Assembly: GCF_964340395.1 (NCBI RefSeq)
Contig: NC_135563.1
Span: 15,620,651-15,684,650 of the forward strand
Reading direction: 5' to 3'
Length of the DNA: 64,000 nt
Source of the DNA: Glandiceps talaboti
Taxonomy: Eukaryota; Hemichordata; Enteropneusta; Spengelidae
The translations under genes and the position numbers were made by a program. Positions 1-13,100 of the stretch are shown here, piece after piece (position 1 is the stretch's first letter; each line of letters begins with the position of its first letter). A model generated the notes under the pieces. It was not told where the DNA came from and made no database searches. It was given only the letters and a program-made list of their open reading frames with translations.

Positions 1-1059
1 CATAAATAAGTAGACCATGGCAATCAATCAACTAATTGTGTTGTCTACGCATCACTGACAAAAACAGAATACAGAGTTGATAACTGGAACGAACATCAAC
101 ATATTGCCAAGTTGAAACAACATCCTTAAATGTATAGACATACATACAAACAAGATCTGAACTTCCGCTCAATCAAATGAAAACAGACGACTTTTGAAAT
201 AGAAAAGAAATGGCATCGGCATTCATCCGCAATTAACTAATGATTTTCATTTGTTAACATGTTGCACAGTGCTCGTTACATCAGGCCACCTTTTACTCCC
301 CAAGTCGTTCTTTTCAAGTGCGAACAAAGGAGTAATATAGAACACGGTGACAGTTCGCAATATGAAGCCCCTGGACACAGTGATGCTTTCAATATAAAGC
401 CACTGTTCACCATTGTTGTAGACAAAACAGTAACAGTAATGGTTCTAATAATGCTACGATGCAAACTTGTCACGGTGAGGAAATTGTGGCAACAATTTAA
501 TATAACGACTAATAACGTTGAAGCTATGGGGTGATCACAAGAATATAGAGACAACAAAGTCACCCTGACAAGATTGAGGTGCACATTTATTCTCAAGGTA
601 GAGGGCAACGTCCTTTTTTCAAATGCAAGGATAATCCTACTCCTATATACAATATTATAAAACTTGGTTCATCGACATCATTTGCTTTCACAAATATGAG
701 GTTTTTTTGTATAGTACACAGTACAGTATAGTATTTTTTTTTTTACACAGAAAACCCATATTTTTCCTCACAGAAATATTCTTTTTTTTAGAACTCAACT
801 CTTTGACACGAAATCGTGTCAAATTTTTTTGGAAACCTAGAAAATAAAGAAAGAAATTTGGGACATTATTTCTATTTTCAAAATTTCACAAATTGGCAAA
901 TCTGAGAAATATCAGTGTATAAGTGGTGCTTTTTCCTTCCATTTCTCCGATTATGCTAATGGTAATGTCTTACTCGGATATAATTCCGATTGTACAATTT
1001 CATTTATCATATCACTCATCCGTTCATTTCTTTTCCCATTGTTCCTCTTGACTGGCCAG

Positions 1060-1169
1060 ATGCCGAAATGTCAACTTTGATGCCCGTCTATTATCCGACA
1101 GAGATGGGCATCTGCACTCGGAATGGAGCTCTGGAAATGCTACAAGAGCTGGGTGCTAATTTTCCCACA
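1060..1169 (+). CDS. possible coding exon, unidentified
   Basis: A roughly 50% GC island in AT-rich DNA with an open frame reading AEMSTLMPVYYPTEMGICTR, then NGALEMLQELGANFPT. It lies between a pyrimidine-rich acceptor (CTTGACTGGCCAG) and a weak donor ACA|GTAATT; 110 nt, phase 1 to 0. The part NGALEMLQELGAN faintly recalls an ankyrin-repeat helix pair, but I do not recognise the family. The minus strand is open in one frame over the same stretch, so strand is not certain. No neighbouring exon was found. Confidence 0.25.
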
Positions 1170-1716
1170 GTAATTTGGTGTAATGTATATGATAAGTATG
1201 CCTCTACATCTGTTCATTTGTCTCTCTTGTAGCAGTGCATGCTGGGTAATAGCTTTTTCTAAAATACGCGAGCTACCCCATTGTCTGCCTTTTTTGCTCT
1301 GATCCTTGCCTACAGCGCAATAGGAAATATAATGTTGATATTTGTAATGAACAATGGAAAATGTACTCCTCAGATGATCTTTATCTCTCACACGACAAAC
1401 CTTTTCATGTTCCACTGTCCAGGTGTGAATTCTAGTGTTCTACCTTTTTATGTCGAAATGCACGGAACATAATGAATTTCACAATCTCAGCCTATTTTTG
1501 GAATCTAGTTAGCACATGTAATAACATCAAATTGAAGTGTTTCATATCAAGTCAATTATACAAGTCTTACTGACTATGAAATATGGCAATATAAACATTA
1601 ATACATTGAGGGATGATTATTTACTGACAATGCAATTTGTTGTCGTCTGAGGAATCACATATATCGTTCAAATTTGTAAGTTTTTTGGTTGCAGTGATTT
1701 GATAGACATATATACA

Positions 1717-1860
1717 GATGGATGTATAAATAGATAGATAGAGATAGATAGATAGATAGGGATATAAATACATAGATATATGAACAGGTAGATATAGTGA
1801 GCTATATATAGAGGTAGATCGATATCAATATAAACAGACTGAGAGATAGATAGCTATAGA
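1717..1860. repeat. degenerate GATA-type microsatellite
   Basis: Runs of GATA, ATAGAT and related units, interrupted by point changes, followed by GGATGG/GGTAGG-rich sequence to about 2010. Confidence 0.8.
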
Positions 1861-2631
1861 TAGGCGAGTGGTCGGATGGTTGGATGGCTATGACGGTGAA
1901 AAGATTTGGATGGCTTAAATGGTAGGATGGATGTAAGTGAGGAATGGGTTGGCAGTAAGTGAATAGGTAGGTAATGGTTACACAAGGTGGGGGTTAGTAA
2001 GTAATGGGTAGGGGGTGTAAAAGTACAATAGTAGAATATGAATTAATTCACAGAAAACAGGACACTATGGATAAAATAGATTTGATGAAAACAAATCAAA
2101 AGAATTGGGCTATTAGACGTTTGACACAGAAAATCTTTGTAAAGCCTGTATGTGACATGGCATAAACCAATTAAATTAAATTCTATGTTATTGGACCATA
2201 AAACAATAAAAGCAGTAAAAACTTTAATTAATTAGCTAGGAGATAATTAATTTCATGATTAAATCTGTCATGTCTAATTAGATATTAAACAAGCATAAAA
2301 CATACATGACTGAAAGTGTACTACAGGATTAAGTTACACTTCTATGCCATACAAATTCCCGTCTGCTTTCCATGGTATATCGCCAAATCTGTATTATTAG
2401 TGTTCATGTGAAACTAAAAATGAAATACTTTTAGTCTTATTTATCATTATAAACCATATTAATAGCTCGCGTAGCGGCTCAATGACTACCATAATTTAAA
2501 GCAACTTCAAGTATTTTTTTCTTAACTTTTCTTCTTAATTTTCAACCATCAAGTTTTTATTTCTTGAAGCAAGCACAACCCCCATCAGCATTGTAGAAAT
2601 TGTTTTGACAACTGTTCAAGTTCCATGTTAA

Positions 2632-2969
2632 AGTGGCCATGTGGATGATAAGTGGATATTTATTTTGGATTTTTTTAAATTGATGAAACAACTTTACCAT
2701 GTTTTCCTATTTGGAAAAATATTGTGAAACAGCAAAGTCTATGTTTGTAACTCAATAAACTGCAAAAAACTATTTTTTTTTTTTAAAAAGTGTGTAAAAA
2801 TGCTATTATTGTATGTACAATATCAAACATTTCACACAATTTTAATTTTTTGCAAATTTATTGAGTTACAACTAAGAGCTTGGTATATGTTGTAGAAAAA
2901 TACAGTATAGTTGTTTTATCAATTAAAAATCCCAAAAATAAATACTAAATTCAAATCCATATGGTCACT
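2632..2969. mobile_element. piggyBac-like foldback MITE flanked by TTAA
   Basis: Element of about 338 bp with long inverted arms: left end AGTGGCCATGTGGAT, right end ATCCATATGGTCACT. Arms run about 140 bp and meet around TTTGTAACTCAATAAA and its complement. Flanked by TTAA at 2628-2631 and 2970-2973, the target used by piggyBac transposons. Related copies at 43.3 kb and 45.2-46.0 kb. No transposase ORF. Confidence 0.75.
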
Positions 2970-3149
2970 TTAATTGTTTATTTATACTGTTTACACACAG
3001 ACATCAAGTGATAGTACACATTACTGTCAAAGATGAGTAAACATGCTATAAGAAGGATTCAATGTTTCAAGTAATGGTTTGGCATATATTTCAAAACTGA
3101 TGATGAACAGTGAAAATTTCAGTTAAATTTAAGCCCTGTTTTCAAATTG

Positions 3150-3605
3150 AAAATGAAACTATTTTGCTATATAAGCACCTACGGTTTACCTTGAGATGAC
3201 AAAAACGCGCATGAAAACACAACAATTTGAAAAACGCTGCGAAAAAAATGGATTGTTTTCAAAATGATTTCTTTTCATTCATTCATCCATTGTTTTCATT
3301 CGAAAAGGGAGTCCATGTAAATGAGTGAATATGGTAAGATCGAAAATGACCAAAAATGCAACGATTTGAAAACATACAAATTTGACTTCAGAAATGACTC
3401 CATCGATGACGTGCTTAAACCGTTTTGTTATGTTTGTACACGTGCAACAGCGTCATTTTTTATTTGTTCTGTCGTCAGTGTTTCCATGTAAATGCTCGAA
3501 AACATTTATCGGCCAATTGTGTAAACACATGAAAATGCATTTAACTGAAAACGATATTACCGTTTTTGTTTGACAACGTTGTCGTGTAAAAGCAGTCTTA
3601 GAGTG
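3150..3605. mobile_element. possible hAT-type MITE
   Basis: A segment rich in GTTTTCA, AAAACG and CATGTAAA motifs, with loosely inverted ends (CTGTTTTCA on the left; AAGACTGCTTTTACACG on the reversed right). It looks like the CGTTTTC/TGTAAACG short elements common in animals. Borders are approximate. Confidence 0.35.
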
Positions 3606-4682
3606 ACATCAACAACATTTGTATTGGCAATTGAGATCAAGTTGTTTACACTTCTGGTTTTTCATTCCACTTTGCTCGGCTAGACAGCCTTAAATATTTA
3701 ATGTTTTCAGGGGAATTAGTTATAAAAGGTGAGTGACTGTAGGGCAATTCATATCTCAATACAGACCTGATTGATATGATGTATCAATCAAATCGACTCA
3801 ATCTATTGTTGATTTGCAACCTTTTACGGTGACAGATGTCGCTGTCGAATACCAACTAATTTTGCAGAAGAAACTTCCCCGCTTCTAGCGTAATTGGGAA
3901 TGACATACACTGATAATCATTTCTCAACCTATTGCACTAATAAAATAGTGAATTTTTGACCAAAATTATGAGCAAAAATATTTGCCACAAATTTTTGGCA
4001 GGAAAACAACGCTGTGTGTGTGCATGTGTGTGAGTCATTAGTGCATGTATATATGTATGTGCACTTGATTGAGTAGTGTTTTATCTGGAGCACTCACCTA
4101 TAACCAGATTGTTGGCTAATTTGTAAGAAGTATTCATTGAAACTATTCACTACACCCCTTTACATTATGTAATGTCTTGAATGGCAAAGGAAACCCAAGA
4201 ATAAGTTGGACACACACAAAAGACAAACACTGCCATGATAGTGGCATCACTTCCTTGTTTTCTATCACCAATTCTACCAGTAGTGGTTGAGCTAGCTCGA
4301 CAGGCACATCATGCACCTTGCAATTTCTTTAAAAATTCATTTACTTGTTTTAAAATCTGAACTGCATATGAATCACAGATTTTTAAAACGATGTACATGC
4401 ATGTAAATATTGTTTTTTGAAAATGAAAATTTAACCTTTCTTTATACTGGGTAAATAAGTGGATCATGTTCAGGTACAAAAATGAAAACTTCACCTTTGC
4501 CGACAACATTATTCTAAAACACTGATTTCATCATAATAACATGATCAACTTAAAAAATAATCTGCATTTCGAAACAAAATTTCCTAAAATACCGAGTATT
4601 TTTTATAATATTCACATTATTAAATCACTACGTTTCTACAAATCCAATATTCACTTTAGCAAATTGAAATCATTTGCAATTG

Positions 4683-4982
4683 ACGAAGTATATATTTTTT
4701 CTTTCAAATGCAGATTTTTCCACGATATATGAATTAAATTATTTACATGATGTAACCGATACCACCTACTCTGTAAACTATATTTCAAATCATTAATATT
4801 TTACGAAAACGTATATTTTTTTAAATTCAGATTTTAGTCATCATGTACCCATTATTTAATAACTCAAATACTGTGAAGGCCTAAATATCAAATTATTTTG
4901 TAAAAACATTATTTTTTGTCAAAACAGATATTTTTGTCACGATATAGGTATTATTTAATCAGTCTATAAACTCTACTTTGCC
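4683..4982. repeat. degenerate tandem repeat, about 3 copies of 80-120 bp
   Basis: Each copy has a T-rich run, an ARATTTT(T) block, CACGATATA or a similar motif, then ATTATTTAAT, then TCTGTAAACT or a related motif. Copies start near 4683, 4804 and 4902. Confidence 0.5.
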
Positions 4983-6256
4983 TCGCATCCCTTTTAACTG
5001 TAATAGCAGATTTAGTGTCTATAATATTGTCCTGGAGGAATTGTTCTCTGCCGTGGCGATTTCAAATCAAGTTACTGATTACTCTATTTCCATACCATTG
5101 CACTATGTTTGACCTTTTTTTGTCTGATCAGTAAAACAACACAATGAGTTTAGTCAGCGAGACCACTCCATATATGTCACTTCATTTTTATTGTTGTCTC
5201 TACACACCGACTGATTGACTGATGCGTGCACCGATCGCTGATGACTCATCGGGTCCAGCTTTTAATCAGTTTTCCCCATATAAATCATCCATCCCTCATT
5301 CATGACTCACGATTCTCTACTACGCTATTTTGGTTCTCCAGGGGGATTTACGAGGGGTTGTCTCTAAAACTTGTTAATATTTACAACCAAATTACAATAT
5401 TATTTCTATCAATATTATGATATGTTATGAGAGTGTGTACTTTCCTCGGTTGATAGCTATAACCGAAACTATTTTTTTCTCCATAACATTTGTTATCATC
5501 TTGACTTTTTGTTGTTTTTTTGTGCTTTTTGAAACATAATGATGAAATGTAAACATCTAACAAGTTTATTATTTATTGACAAATGACTTAATAGTCCTGA
5601 CTAATTATTGTTACTGCTTACATATGAAAATCAAGCCAGTGTACACAGTACAATCAACAGCTAGTAGATAAACAACAAAGTAAATATTTAGTAATTAGAA
5701 TAATCAAATCATTTCCATTGATGTATTTTTCAAAGTATTTTTTGCATGGATTTTAATACCGTATCATAGTAGTTTATACTGTTACCCATGGCAATGAACA
5801 TTGGTTTGCAAGTGCCACACCGCCATAATAGTGAATGTCAGGAATTGTTTGTATACGATAATTTCCTATACTTGTCAACATATGTTGATAAATTTTGGCG
5901 ATGACTCAAACCATAACATGTAATTGTGTTAACCCTTGTCAGTAATAATTGAGTACAAAAACGGTTTTAATCTTCAACCAGTTTCGTACCCCAGCAGGCT
6001 TTTCCAAGACGTTTGATTTGTCAATTTCAGTAAATCAAAATATTCATATTATGTTGCAATATCAATTCATGACTTTGAAACAACACATAAACCATCTCAA
6101 ATGATATAATCTGAGATACTGAACACACTGCCCTCTAAGTACTGGCTTAGTACCCGGTAGTAGACCTTTCATTAGAGCCATCTGGAAAAATTTGCAACAA
6201 AAAACTGGCAATGGCAAAACAAGCAACACAATTCACAGGATTATAAGATGATTGAA

Positions 6257-6525
6257 ATGAGTCTATAAATCACATGTTCCATTGTAGTTTGATCAGTTAG
6301 TGAGTTAAGTAGTGACATAACTCATTAACTGATCAAACTAAAATCGAACATATGATTTGTAGGACTCACTTTTTCATTATCTAATTCACTTACTGATTAC
6401 AGAACAATAACACAACCTAACTGATCAAACTAACATGGAACATACACGTATGATTTGTAGATTCAGTTCACTCATTTTTTTCATTACCTAACTCACTAAC
6501 TGATTACACAACCTAACTCATCATA
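6257..6525. repeat. foldback element plus partial copies
   Basis: The first part (about 6257-6370) folds on itself: ATCACATGTTCCATTGTAG and TTTGATCAGTTAGTGAGTTA pair with later inverted copies around a short loop. The same unit then recurs in part near 6418-6470 (AACTGATCAAACTAACATGG) and 6485-6520. Confidence 0.7.
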
Positions 6526-6787
6526 TAATCCACTGCATTAAATTATAATAGTGCATGCTATATCTATATGACATTATCAGGTCAATCAAATCATTTTTCC
6601 AACAAATTTAGTCACACTAATCTTGCTGCTCATTCAGTTTTTTTTCACATATTTCGGTTTGATATTAGCTTGGAATCATCAAAATAAACTGACATGTAAC
6701 AGATATAAAAATTTTGGAATAAATTTGATCAAATGTACAAAATATGGTTTGATAAAAAAGTTGACAAGTCCTTTAGTCTACATTTAC

Positions 6788-7001
6788 ACCAAACGTACAA
6801 AACATTTACAATGACTGGTGTTTCAAAATATGTCCGATATACTAAACGTATAAAAAATATTCACCAACGTTTACAAATGTGTCAGAAACACCAAACAGAA
6901 ACACCGAATGTACAAAATAATTACTGATGTGTAAAAAATACGTCGGAAACATTAAAAGTACAAAATATTTACCAACGTTTCAAGATATGTCAGAAACATT
7001 G
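6788..7001. repeat. tandem repeat, about 4 copies of roughly 50 bp
   Basis: Unit of the form AAACGTACAAAATATTTACC then AACGTTTCAAAATATGTCAG, then AAACA. Copies begin near 6790, 6842, 6899 and 6950. The plus-strand frames across it are artefacts. Confidence 0.7.
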
Positions 7002-8520
7002 AGTCCCCCATTTCTCATTTCTACATACGTCTGATTAGGAGGATGTCTGAAAACTATTACATCAGATAAAACATCTATCACTTCCTTTGACATTGATGGA
7101 TTATGTTATCGTTCAATGTGTATTTCAGCATCGACATATTACCAGTATCTATATCGTTCAGTCTCTACATTAACAGATCATGGTGATATTTTGTAACGAC
7201 ATCCGTTAGAGTCAACAATCCACACTACATTTTGTGGAAATGTTAGACATGGATATTTACTTTGTGTATCAAAGACTCAAATTTAATGATATGTCACACT
7301 TATGATATCAGTCCTACAGCTGAACAAATTGTATGATGCTACAGATCAGAAATGTATTTACTATTCTGAAGTATTCCATCAGTTTAATCATTCTCGTCAC
7401 ATTTTGAGACTAAAAACATACTGACAAGTTAAAACGTCAATACATGATGATATTTGACATAATTTTTTTATCTTATATTCAATTTTCATGTCTTCATTTA
7501 ATAAGCATATATGGTTACTTAGTGATCAAACTTGATGACCTCTCACCGACTTAAAATTGTTAACAAACATGTTGTTTTAATAATCTTTAACTAATTCACA
7601 ACTATTTACATATGAGCATCAATCAAGTATACACATTACCGTCAATGGTTACTAAAATCAAATAGGTACTTCAGCTAATAAATGTTTCCAGTAAAGTTTT
7701 CGTGAATGTCATGACAAGCGAACGACGACAAAATTTAAAAAAAAACACTTGCAGCTACTGGCGATTTAAACAATTTAGAGAGGACAAATAAATTTCGATT
7801 TGGAAATGTACAAATTTAATTCCTAATATTCAATCATGATTCTGATATTTTAAATCACGGATTTGGTTTCTTTAATTTGCAAAACAATATTGATTTACGT
7901 TGAAAATTTTAGAGACTACCCCTTACAATTTCCTTTGTGATGAGACTTCACTAGAACACGTGCGCTTCAGCTTTGAACTCTTCCACTTGAATACTTCCAT
8001 TCAGGACTAGACAATAGCCATCCATATTAACACTCGCAAACTGGTAGGCCCCATTTTCATCATTTCAATAACATATTACACAAAAAAAATTTTTATCAAA
8101 CCAATTTCAATATGACCAATTATTCTAATATGCAGGTGGACAAACAAAAGCAAAAAACTGATGGCACAGAATAAATCAAATATGAAAAACAGGAAAGAAA
8201 AACATTGTGTTTTTATACACTTCATTATCACATATTCATATGAGACTATTTTTGAAATGTGGATTTCAAAAGAGTGCATTTGAAAAGTGCTATAAAAACC
8301 AGTATGGTTAATATCTCTGGAGAGGAAACCCCGATCAATAATTTTGTCTACAAAATATCTCTATAATATAACAGGCTTTATAGCTGTAGCCTCAAGGCGT
8401 CATTAAAAGGGAGAAATTTTGGACATAAAACTAATCATGCAATTTGACATCACTTCAGCTTACATGAACCTATTTTTTAACAATTTATGCTACTTATATT
8501 CTTCTGTGTGTTCTAATATG

Positions 8521-8558
8521 GGGGTGGGGGTGGGGGTGGAGGTGGGGGTGGGGGGAGG
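8521..8558. repeat. G-rich tract, G-quadruplex-like
   Basis: GGGGGT repeated with one GGAGG interruption. On the minus strand one frame reads as polyproline, but with an in-frame TAA just before and TAG just after and no acceptor between, so it is not taken as a shootin exon. Confidence 0.8.
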
Positions 8559-8680
8559 GTTTTGATTTAAACAGTCTATCCATCAACACTGCCACTACAA
8601 TTTCAAAAAAAAACTTTCAACATTTGAAACCAAACCCTTTAATACTTTGTAAAACTTGTTCACAATTTTGATTTTTTAAT

Positions 8681-8976
8681 TTAATTTTCACAATTTTCTG
8701 CTGAAAGGAATTAACTGTGTTTAATATCTGATAGGAAGACTATACGCATATTTTAGGAATTGTGTAAAAGTTAATTTTCCAGATCTGAAATAACATGAAA
8801 TTTATTTTTAGATGACAAAGAAATTGCACAAAATTAGAAATCATTTAATTTTCATTATTTTCTACTCAAATTAATTAACTGCCTATGAAATCTGTCTAAT
8901 TAGAGGTAAATTTTCCAAAAATAAATGAAATTTATATTTTTAGACGACACAGGAACTGCATGACATTTTGAATCAT
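8681..8976. repeat. degenerate tandem duplication, about 130-165 bp
   Basis: TTTAATTTTCA, TTCTRCT, AATTAACTG, ATCTG, TTTTCCA and TGAAATTTAT...TTTTAGAYGACA recur in the same order in 8681-8845 and 8846-8976. Confidence 0.6.
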
Positions 8977-9833
8977 AGCAGTAATAGAGACCACCTAGTA
9001 ATTGTGATGAAAACAATGAACTAAAAATGTTACATTCTACATCTGTGACCAAATTTAGACTTTTTCAAACAAATTTAGACTTTTTTCCAAGAAATTGGAG
9101 CTAAATCTTGTAATACCTCTGCGAGTTTTCAATTTTACTATGCATACAACTTGAGGGGAGATTTCCTTTAGTCTCACTACGAAACCATCTGCCATATCCT
9201 CATTCAAATCTGAACACTTCAAATTTCCTTCTGAAAAATGCTAACATTTTCATTCAAGTTTGAACTAAGTGGTAAATTTTCATTGGTGCCATCAGCAATA
9301 TTAACCCTGTGATGTGTGTATTAACTTCACACAGTACTTTACACTATTAACAATCTAAATATGCCCACTCTGGTATTTATTTTATGCTCTCTTTTTCACA
9401 AGTGCCAACAGCTATACTCCTAATATCTGTGTCATGTACAAGTGCCAAGCCTCAGGAAGGATAAAATCGATGTCTAGTAAGGTCTAAAAAAATAATTGTT
9501 TGGTTCTGGTTACCCGATCCCACCTAGTTTTTCACTGCCGAACCTCTTATTTTGGCTTTAATAAGTTATATTTTTTACTCATTCAAACAATAGTATAAGC
9601 CTACATTGCAATCTGTAATTTGACATCACTTCTCATTAACCACTTGTAATACTGTCAGTGTCAACAAGTTAATTTAGTGCTCCTCATTGGCCCTTATCAG
9701 CACACCTGTTTGTAGACATTTACATAATATTTGTTTATATGCAAATCATATCGCTGTTCCTCTGAGTAGTATGTGCACATTTACTATATGGCATGATGCT
9801 ATGACTTATCTTGCACCTACACAAACAAACACT

Positions 9834-9835
<2 letters not shown>

Positions 9836-9888
<53 letters not shown>

Positions 9889-9924
9889 TCACTCACACTC
9901 TCTCTCTCTCTCTCTCTCTCTCGA
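9836..9924. repeat. (CA)n-(CT)n microsatellite beside shootin exon 9
   Basis: (AC)n from 9836 to about 9884, CACT repeats, then (TC)n to about 9922. On the sense strand it is (GA)n followed by (TG)n and begins about 25 nt after the exon 9 donor. Confidence 0.97.
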
Positions 9925-9949
9925 TCTCTCGATATGACAACTAACTTAC

Positions 9950-10103
9950 TCTTTGCTTCCATTTCATGTATGGTCTGTTCTGCACTTATAGCACGTTGTT
10001 CCAACTTTTCATTTTCTTCTGCAGTCACACTAAGTTTTTCCTCTAATGTATGTAAATTGTCCACATCAGCTGAGGACTCTAATTCTTCTTTTAACTCCTT
10101 GAT
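9950..10103 (-). CDS. SHTN1: shootin-1 exon 9 (last exon recognised)
   Basis: 154 nt, phase 0 to 1. Acceptor TGTACAG|ATCAAG, donor AAGA|GTAAGT. Encodes IKELKEELESSADVDNLHTL and 31 further coil residues ending EMEAK. Matches the vertebrate VKELKEQLENETLHKEIHNL region. Since the exon ends in phase 1, at least one more coding exon must follow. A (GA)n-(TG)n tract (sense strand) begins about 25 nt after the donor. Confidence 0.85.
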
Positions 10104-13100
10104 CTGTACATGAGATACAAATACATGCAATATTCTGAATAAAGAATTTCAAGTTACAAGCTTTCCAGTCCACAATATCCTAATTATCTTAAAACATGTG
10201 ATGATGTATATGCTCAGCTAGTTGACTACTACCCGGTTGTTAGAGGGTAATGTCAAAATATTTGCAGACAATTGAAGAAATATTAACATGCATAGTCTAC
10301 TACAGTATGTTATCAGTAATTTCATTTTGCGTCATATTGATAAAAATGCTTTATTTTCTAATTTCATTTATTTAAGTTGACATGGCAACCACAGATCTCC
10401 ACCAATTTTTTTTTATCACAATTTCACTTCAATCCACTCATACTTTTTGAAACATATACACAAAAGGGGTGGGGTTGAAAACACGATGATTTACTTGGTA
10501 ATGTCACTATATTGAACACAGTTTGGTACAATATCGTAAATTTCCTTTTTTGCGACTTTTCACACAAAAATGAAATGTGAAATAAAATCACGTGTTAATT
10601 CTAGCTTTCATATATATGTAAACGACTGACTTGACAACTATATCTTAACTGTCTTGATGAGTTTCACCTTGTCTCATTATTACTACGTGGGAGTGATAGA
10701 GTTCTTCACTACTTTTCAAACTTGATACACAAAAATGAAATGTGAAATAAAATCATGTGTTGCTAAAAATTCTAGCTTTCATGTGTATGTAAACGACTAA
10801 CTTGACAACTGTATGAGTTTCACCTTGTCTCATTATTACTACGTGGGAGTTCTTCGTGTTGGTCTCGTCACATATTATCTTATTTTTCACACATTTACAC
10901 AACAACAGCCATACTGCTATCAATTATGCTACATAACTAGGCATTAGAAAAAATCTACTTTGTCTACTCTTTAACTTAATAAGCAATGCACTTCAATGAC
11001 AATTTCAACATGGACATAATGCCACAACTACAAATCTGAATGAACTAAATATTTTGGTTTACATGTATTCAATATTTTGTCACTTAATACTGCAGAAACC
11101 TAGCATATACAACAATAAACACAAACTAAATCTATTGTTGTTGCATGTGGTACATTACAGTGGGTGATAGCAGTTGTGCAGATACAATCATCCTATTACA
11201 AAGATAGCGTTAACGATGGAAATTCCCCAAAAATGTACACCGCAAGATTACGGAAGATCAGAAATGCCACCCTACAGTGAGTATAATTAAACCAATGTTT
11301 ATAATTTATCAACACGTTGCAAGAATAGTTTTAATTTGTGTCCACCTAAGAAAGCTGAAAGCCTGGTTACTGCTATTGTACCACTAACATTATGACTGGT
11401 GATAATACGTGATATCCATTTGTAAAAGTATGGTGCTGTTACAAAGATGACATAAACCAAATGTTATGATTTAACAACATAGCCAGGTTTTGTCACAAGG
11501 TGAATGACTTGTCAAAGCTATCTAAATATAGGCTACAGATATATCTATACAATTAATCCCAAAACAAAAAACAAGTTAATCCTGCTTTTCGCATGTTTTT
11601 TGTATTTTGTGTACAAATACCCGCTGGTAGAAAGAAGATGAACTCTAAGGGATAAAAGCTAGCTTACGACATCACTTCCTGTTTGCACTTATTTACTCTT
11701 GCAACTTTGTGACTCTGTTTCACTTTTTCTAAAAAGTGAAATTACACAGCACTGAATGAATTGCATTATAAACAATTCTTTCAGACTTCCAAATAAAAAT
11801 CCCCAACGAGTCAATTCCCTGATGACAAATAAAGTTTCACCTGTATACTGCTTTCATGTTTTTCTTTTTCCAATTCTGTTGTCAATCTTTCCACCTCTTC
11901 CAAGGCCTCTTTTAACTTGTCTTCATTTTCCACTGACAGCATCAGAATTGAACTCTGTCGTTTCATAGCCGTTGTTTCTTGCTCCCTCTAAAGGCAGCGA
12001 AGGAAAAATAGAAACTTATTAAAGACAGAACTAAAGTTTGAATGCTCAAAATCTTGTTCCGACCCTCAGCATACGACCAGTCAAAGTTAAAAGACAAGAT
12101 TTTTCTGTATTTTTCGCGGTCAAACTATTATTAGAATGACCGACAATCATATTCTGCTCCTAACATGACTCCTGTAATTAATTAGTACTTTCCTTGCTTG
12201 GTTTCCTCATCTCTGACTGTACAATATCATTTTAAATACCAGCTGTCTGTCTATATGTCTAGCCTTTACAATTTCTATTTTTTTGTAAACATCATAAGAT
12301 ACAAGTTTGTCGCAATGCTGAGACAAATGTTCTGAAGCAGGCCACATATCCTTAATATAGTCATTGAACTAATTCAGTTTCCTTTAAGTTGAATGTATTA
12401 ATAACAAAGTTTCATCATATTATAAGTTGTTTGGAGAAAACACCATACTTTAAGAGTCATTTATTTACACATCTTATATTGATCATCTTGGTTCTCCCAT
12501 ACATCATGAGCACTTAATATAAACAGTTAGCTATCTTCTCGGTTGTTTTGATGACAACAAACTAACTTGGAATGACAATGAAGAAGCCATGTTTCGTTTT
12601 GGACTGTACAAAGGTAAAGGTTCTTACAAATTGAAATTTACCAAGCCTTCATATATAACAGACCCCCCCCCCCCCCAAATTGGTTTAATGTGTGGCAAAG
12701 TTATTTTGCAATATTAAATTGACCTTGAACATTGTCAAGGTCAAACACAACATTTTGGCTATTTGACCTTGAAAATGTTGGTCAAGCTCAAAGGTTAAGA
12801 CCTCATTACCTTAATCTTCGTTTATATTGGTCTGAGTCTTAACATTGCTAAAGTGGGGTAGACACTTAGATGGTGTCCACATGTATCACACTTTTGAAGA
12901 TACGAGACAAAATGTGCAAATCACAAATATGACTGCCATTTTGCCATATAAAAGGTAATTATGTGATGTACATATGTCCCTCATAGTTTGTTACTTTTGT
13001 GTAGAGTTTGGTTGAAATTGGCTGGTGCAGGGACAGACTTATGGAACCCAATGTAATAGAATTGTCATGGAAAGGGAGGAGGGGGGGGGGGGTGTATAGA

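Larger units (their letters stand above)
1..9949. other. left flank: intron 9 of shootin or intergenic
   Basis: Since exon 9 ends in mid-codon, this stretch should be at least partly shootin intron 9. Apart from the candidate exon near 1.1 kb I see only AT-rich DNA and the repeats listed separately. No polyproline exon was found. Confidence 0.5.

Noticed and set aside
8521-8558. Polyproline frame on the minus strand as the missing shootin proline-rich exon
   Set aside because: The proline frame has an in-frame TAA immediately before it and TAG right after it, with no acceptor between; it is a simple G-rich tract.
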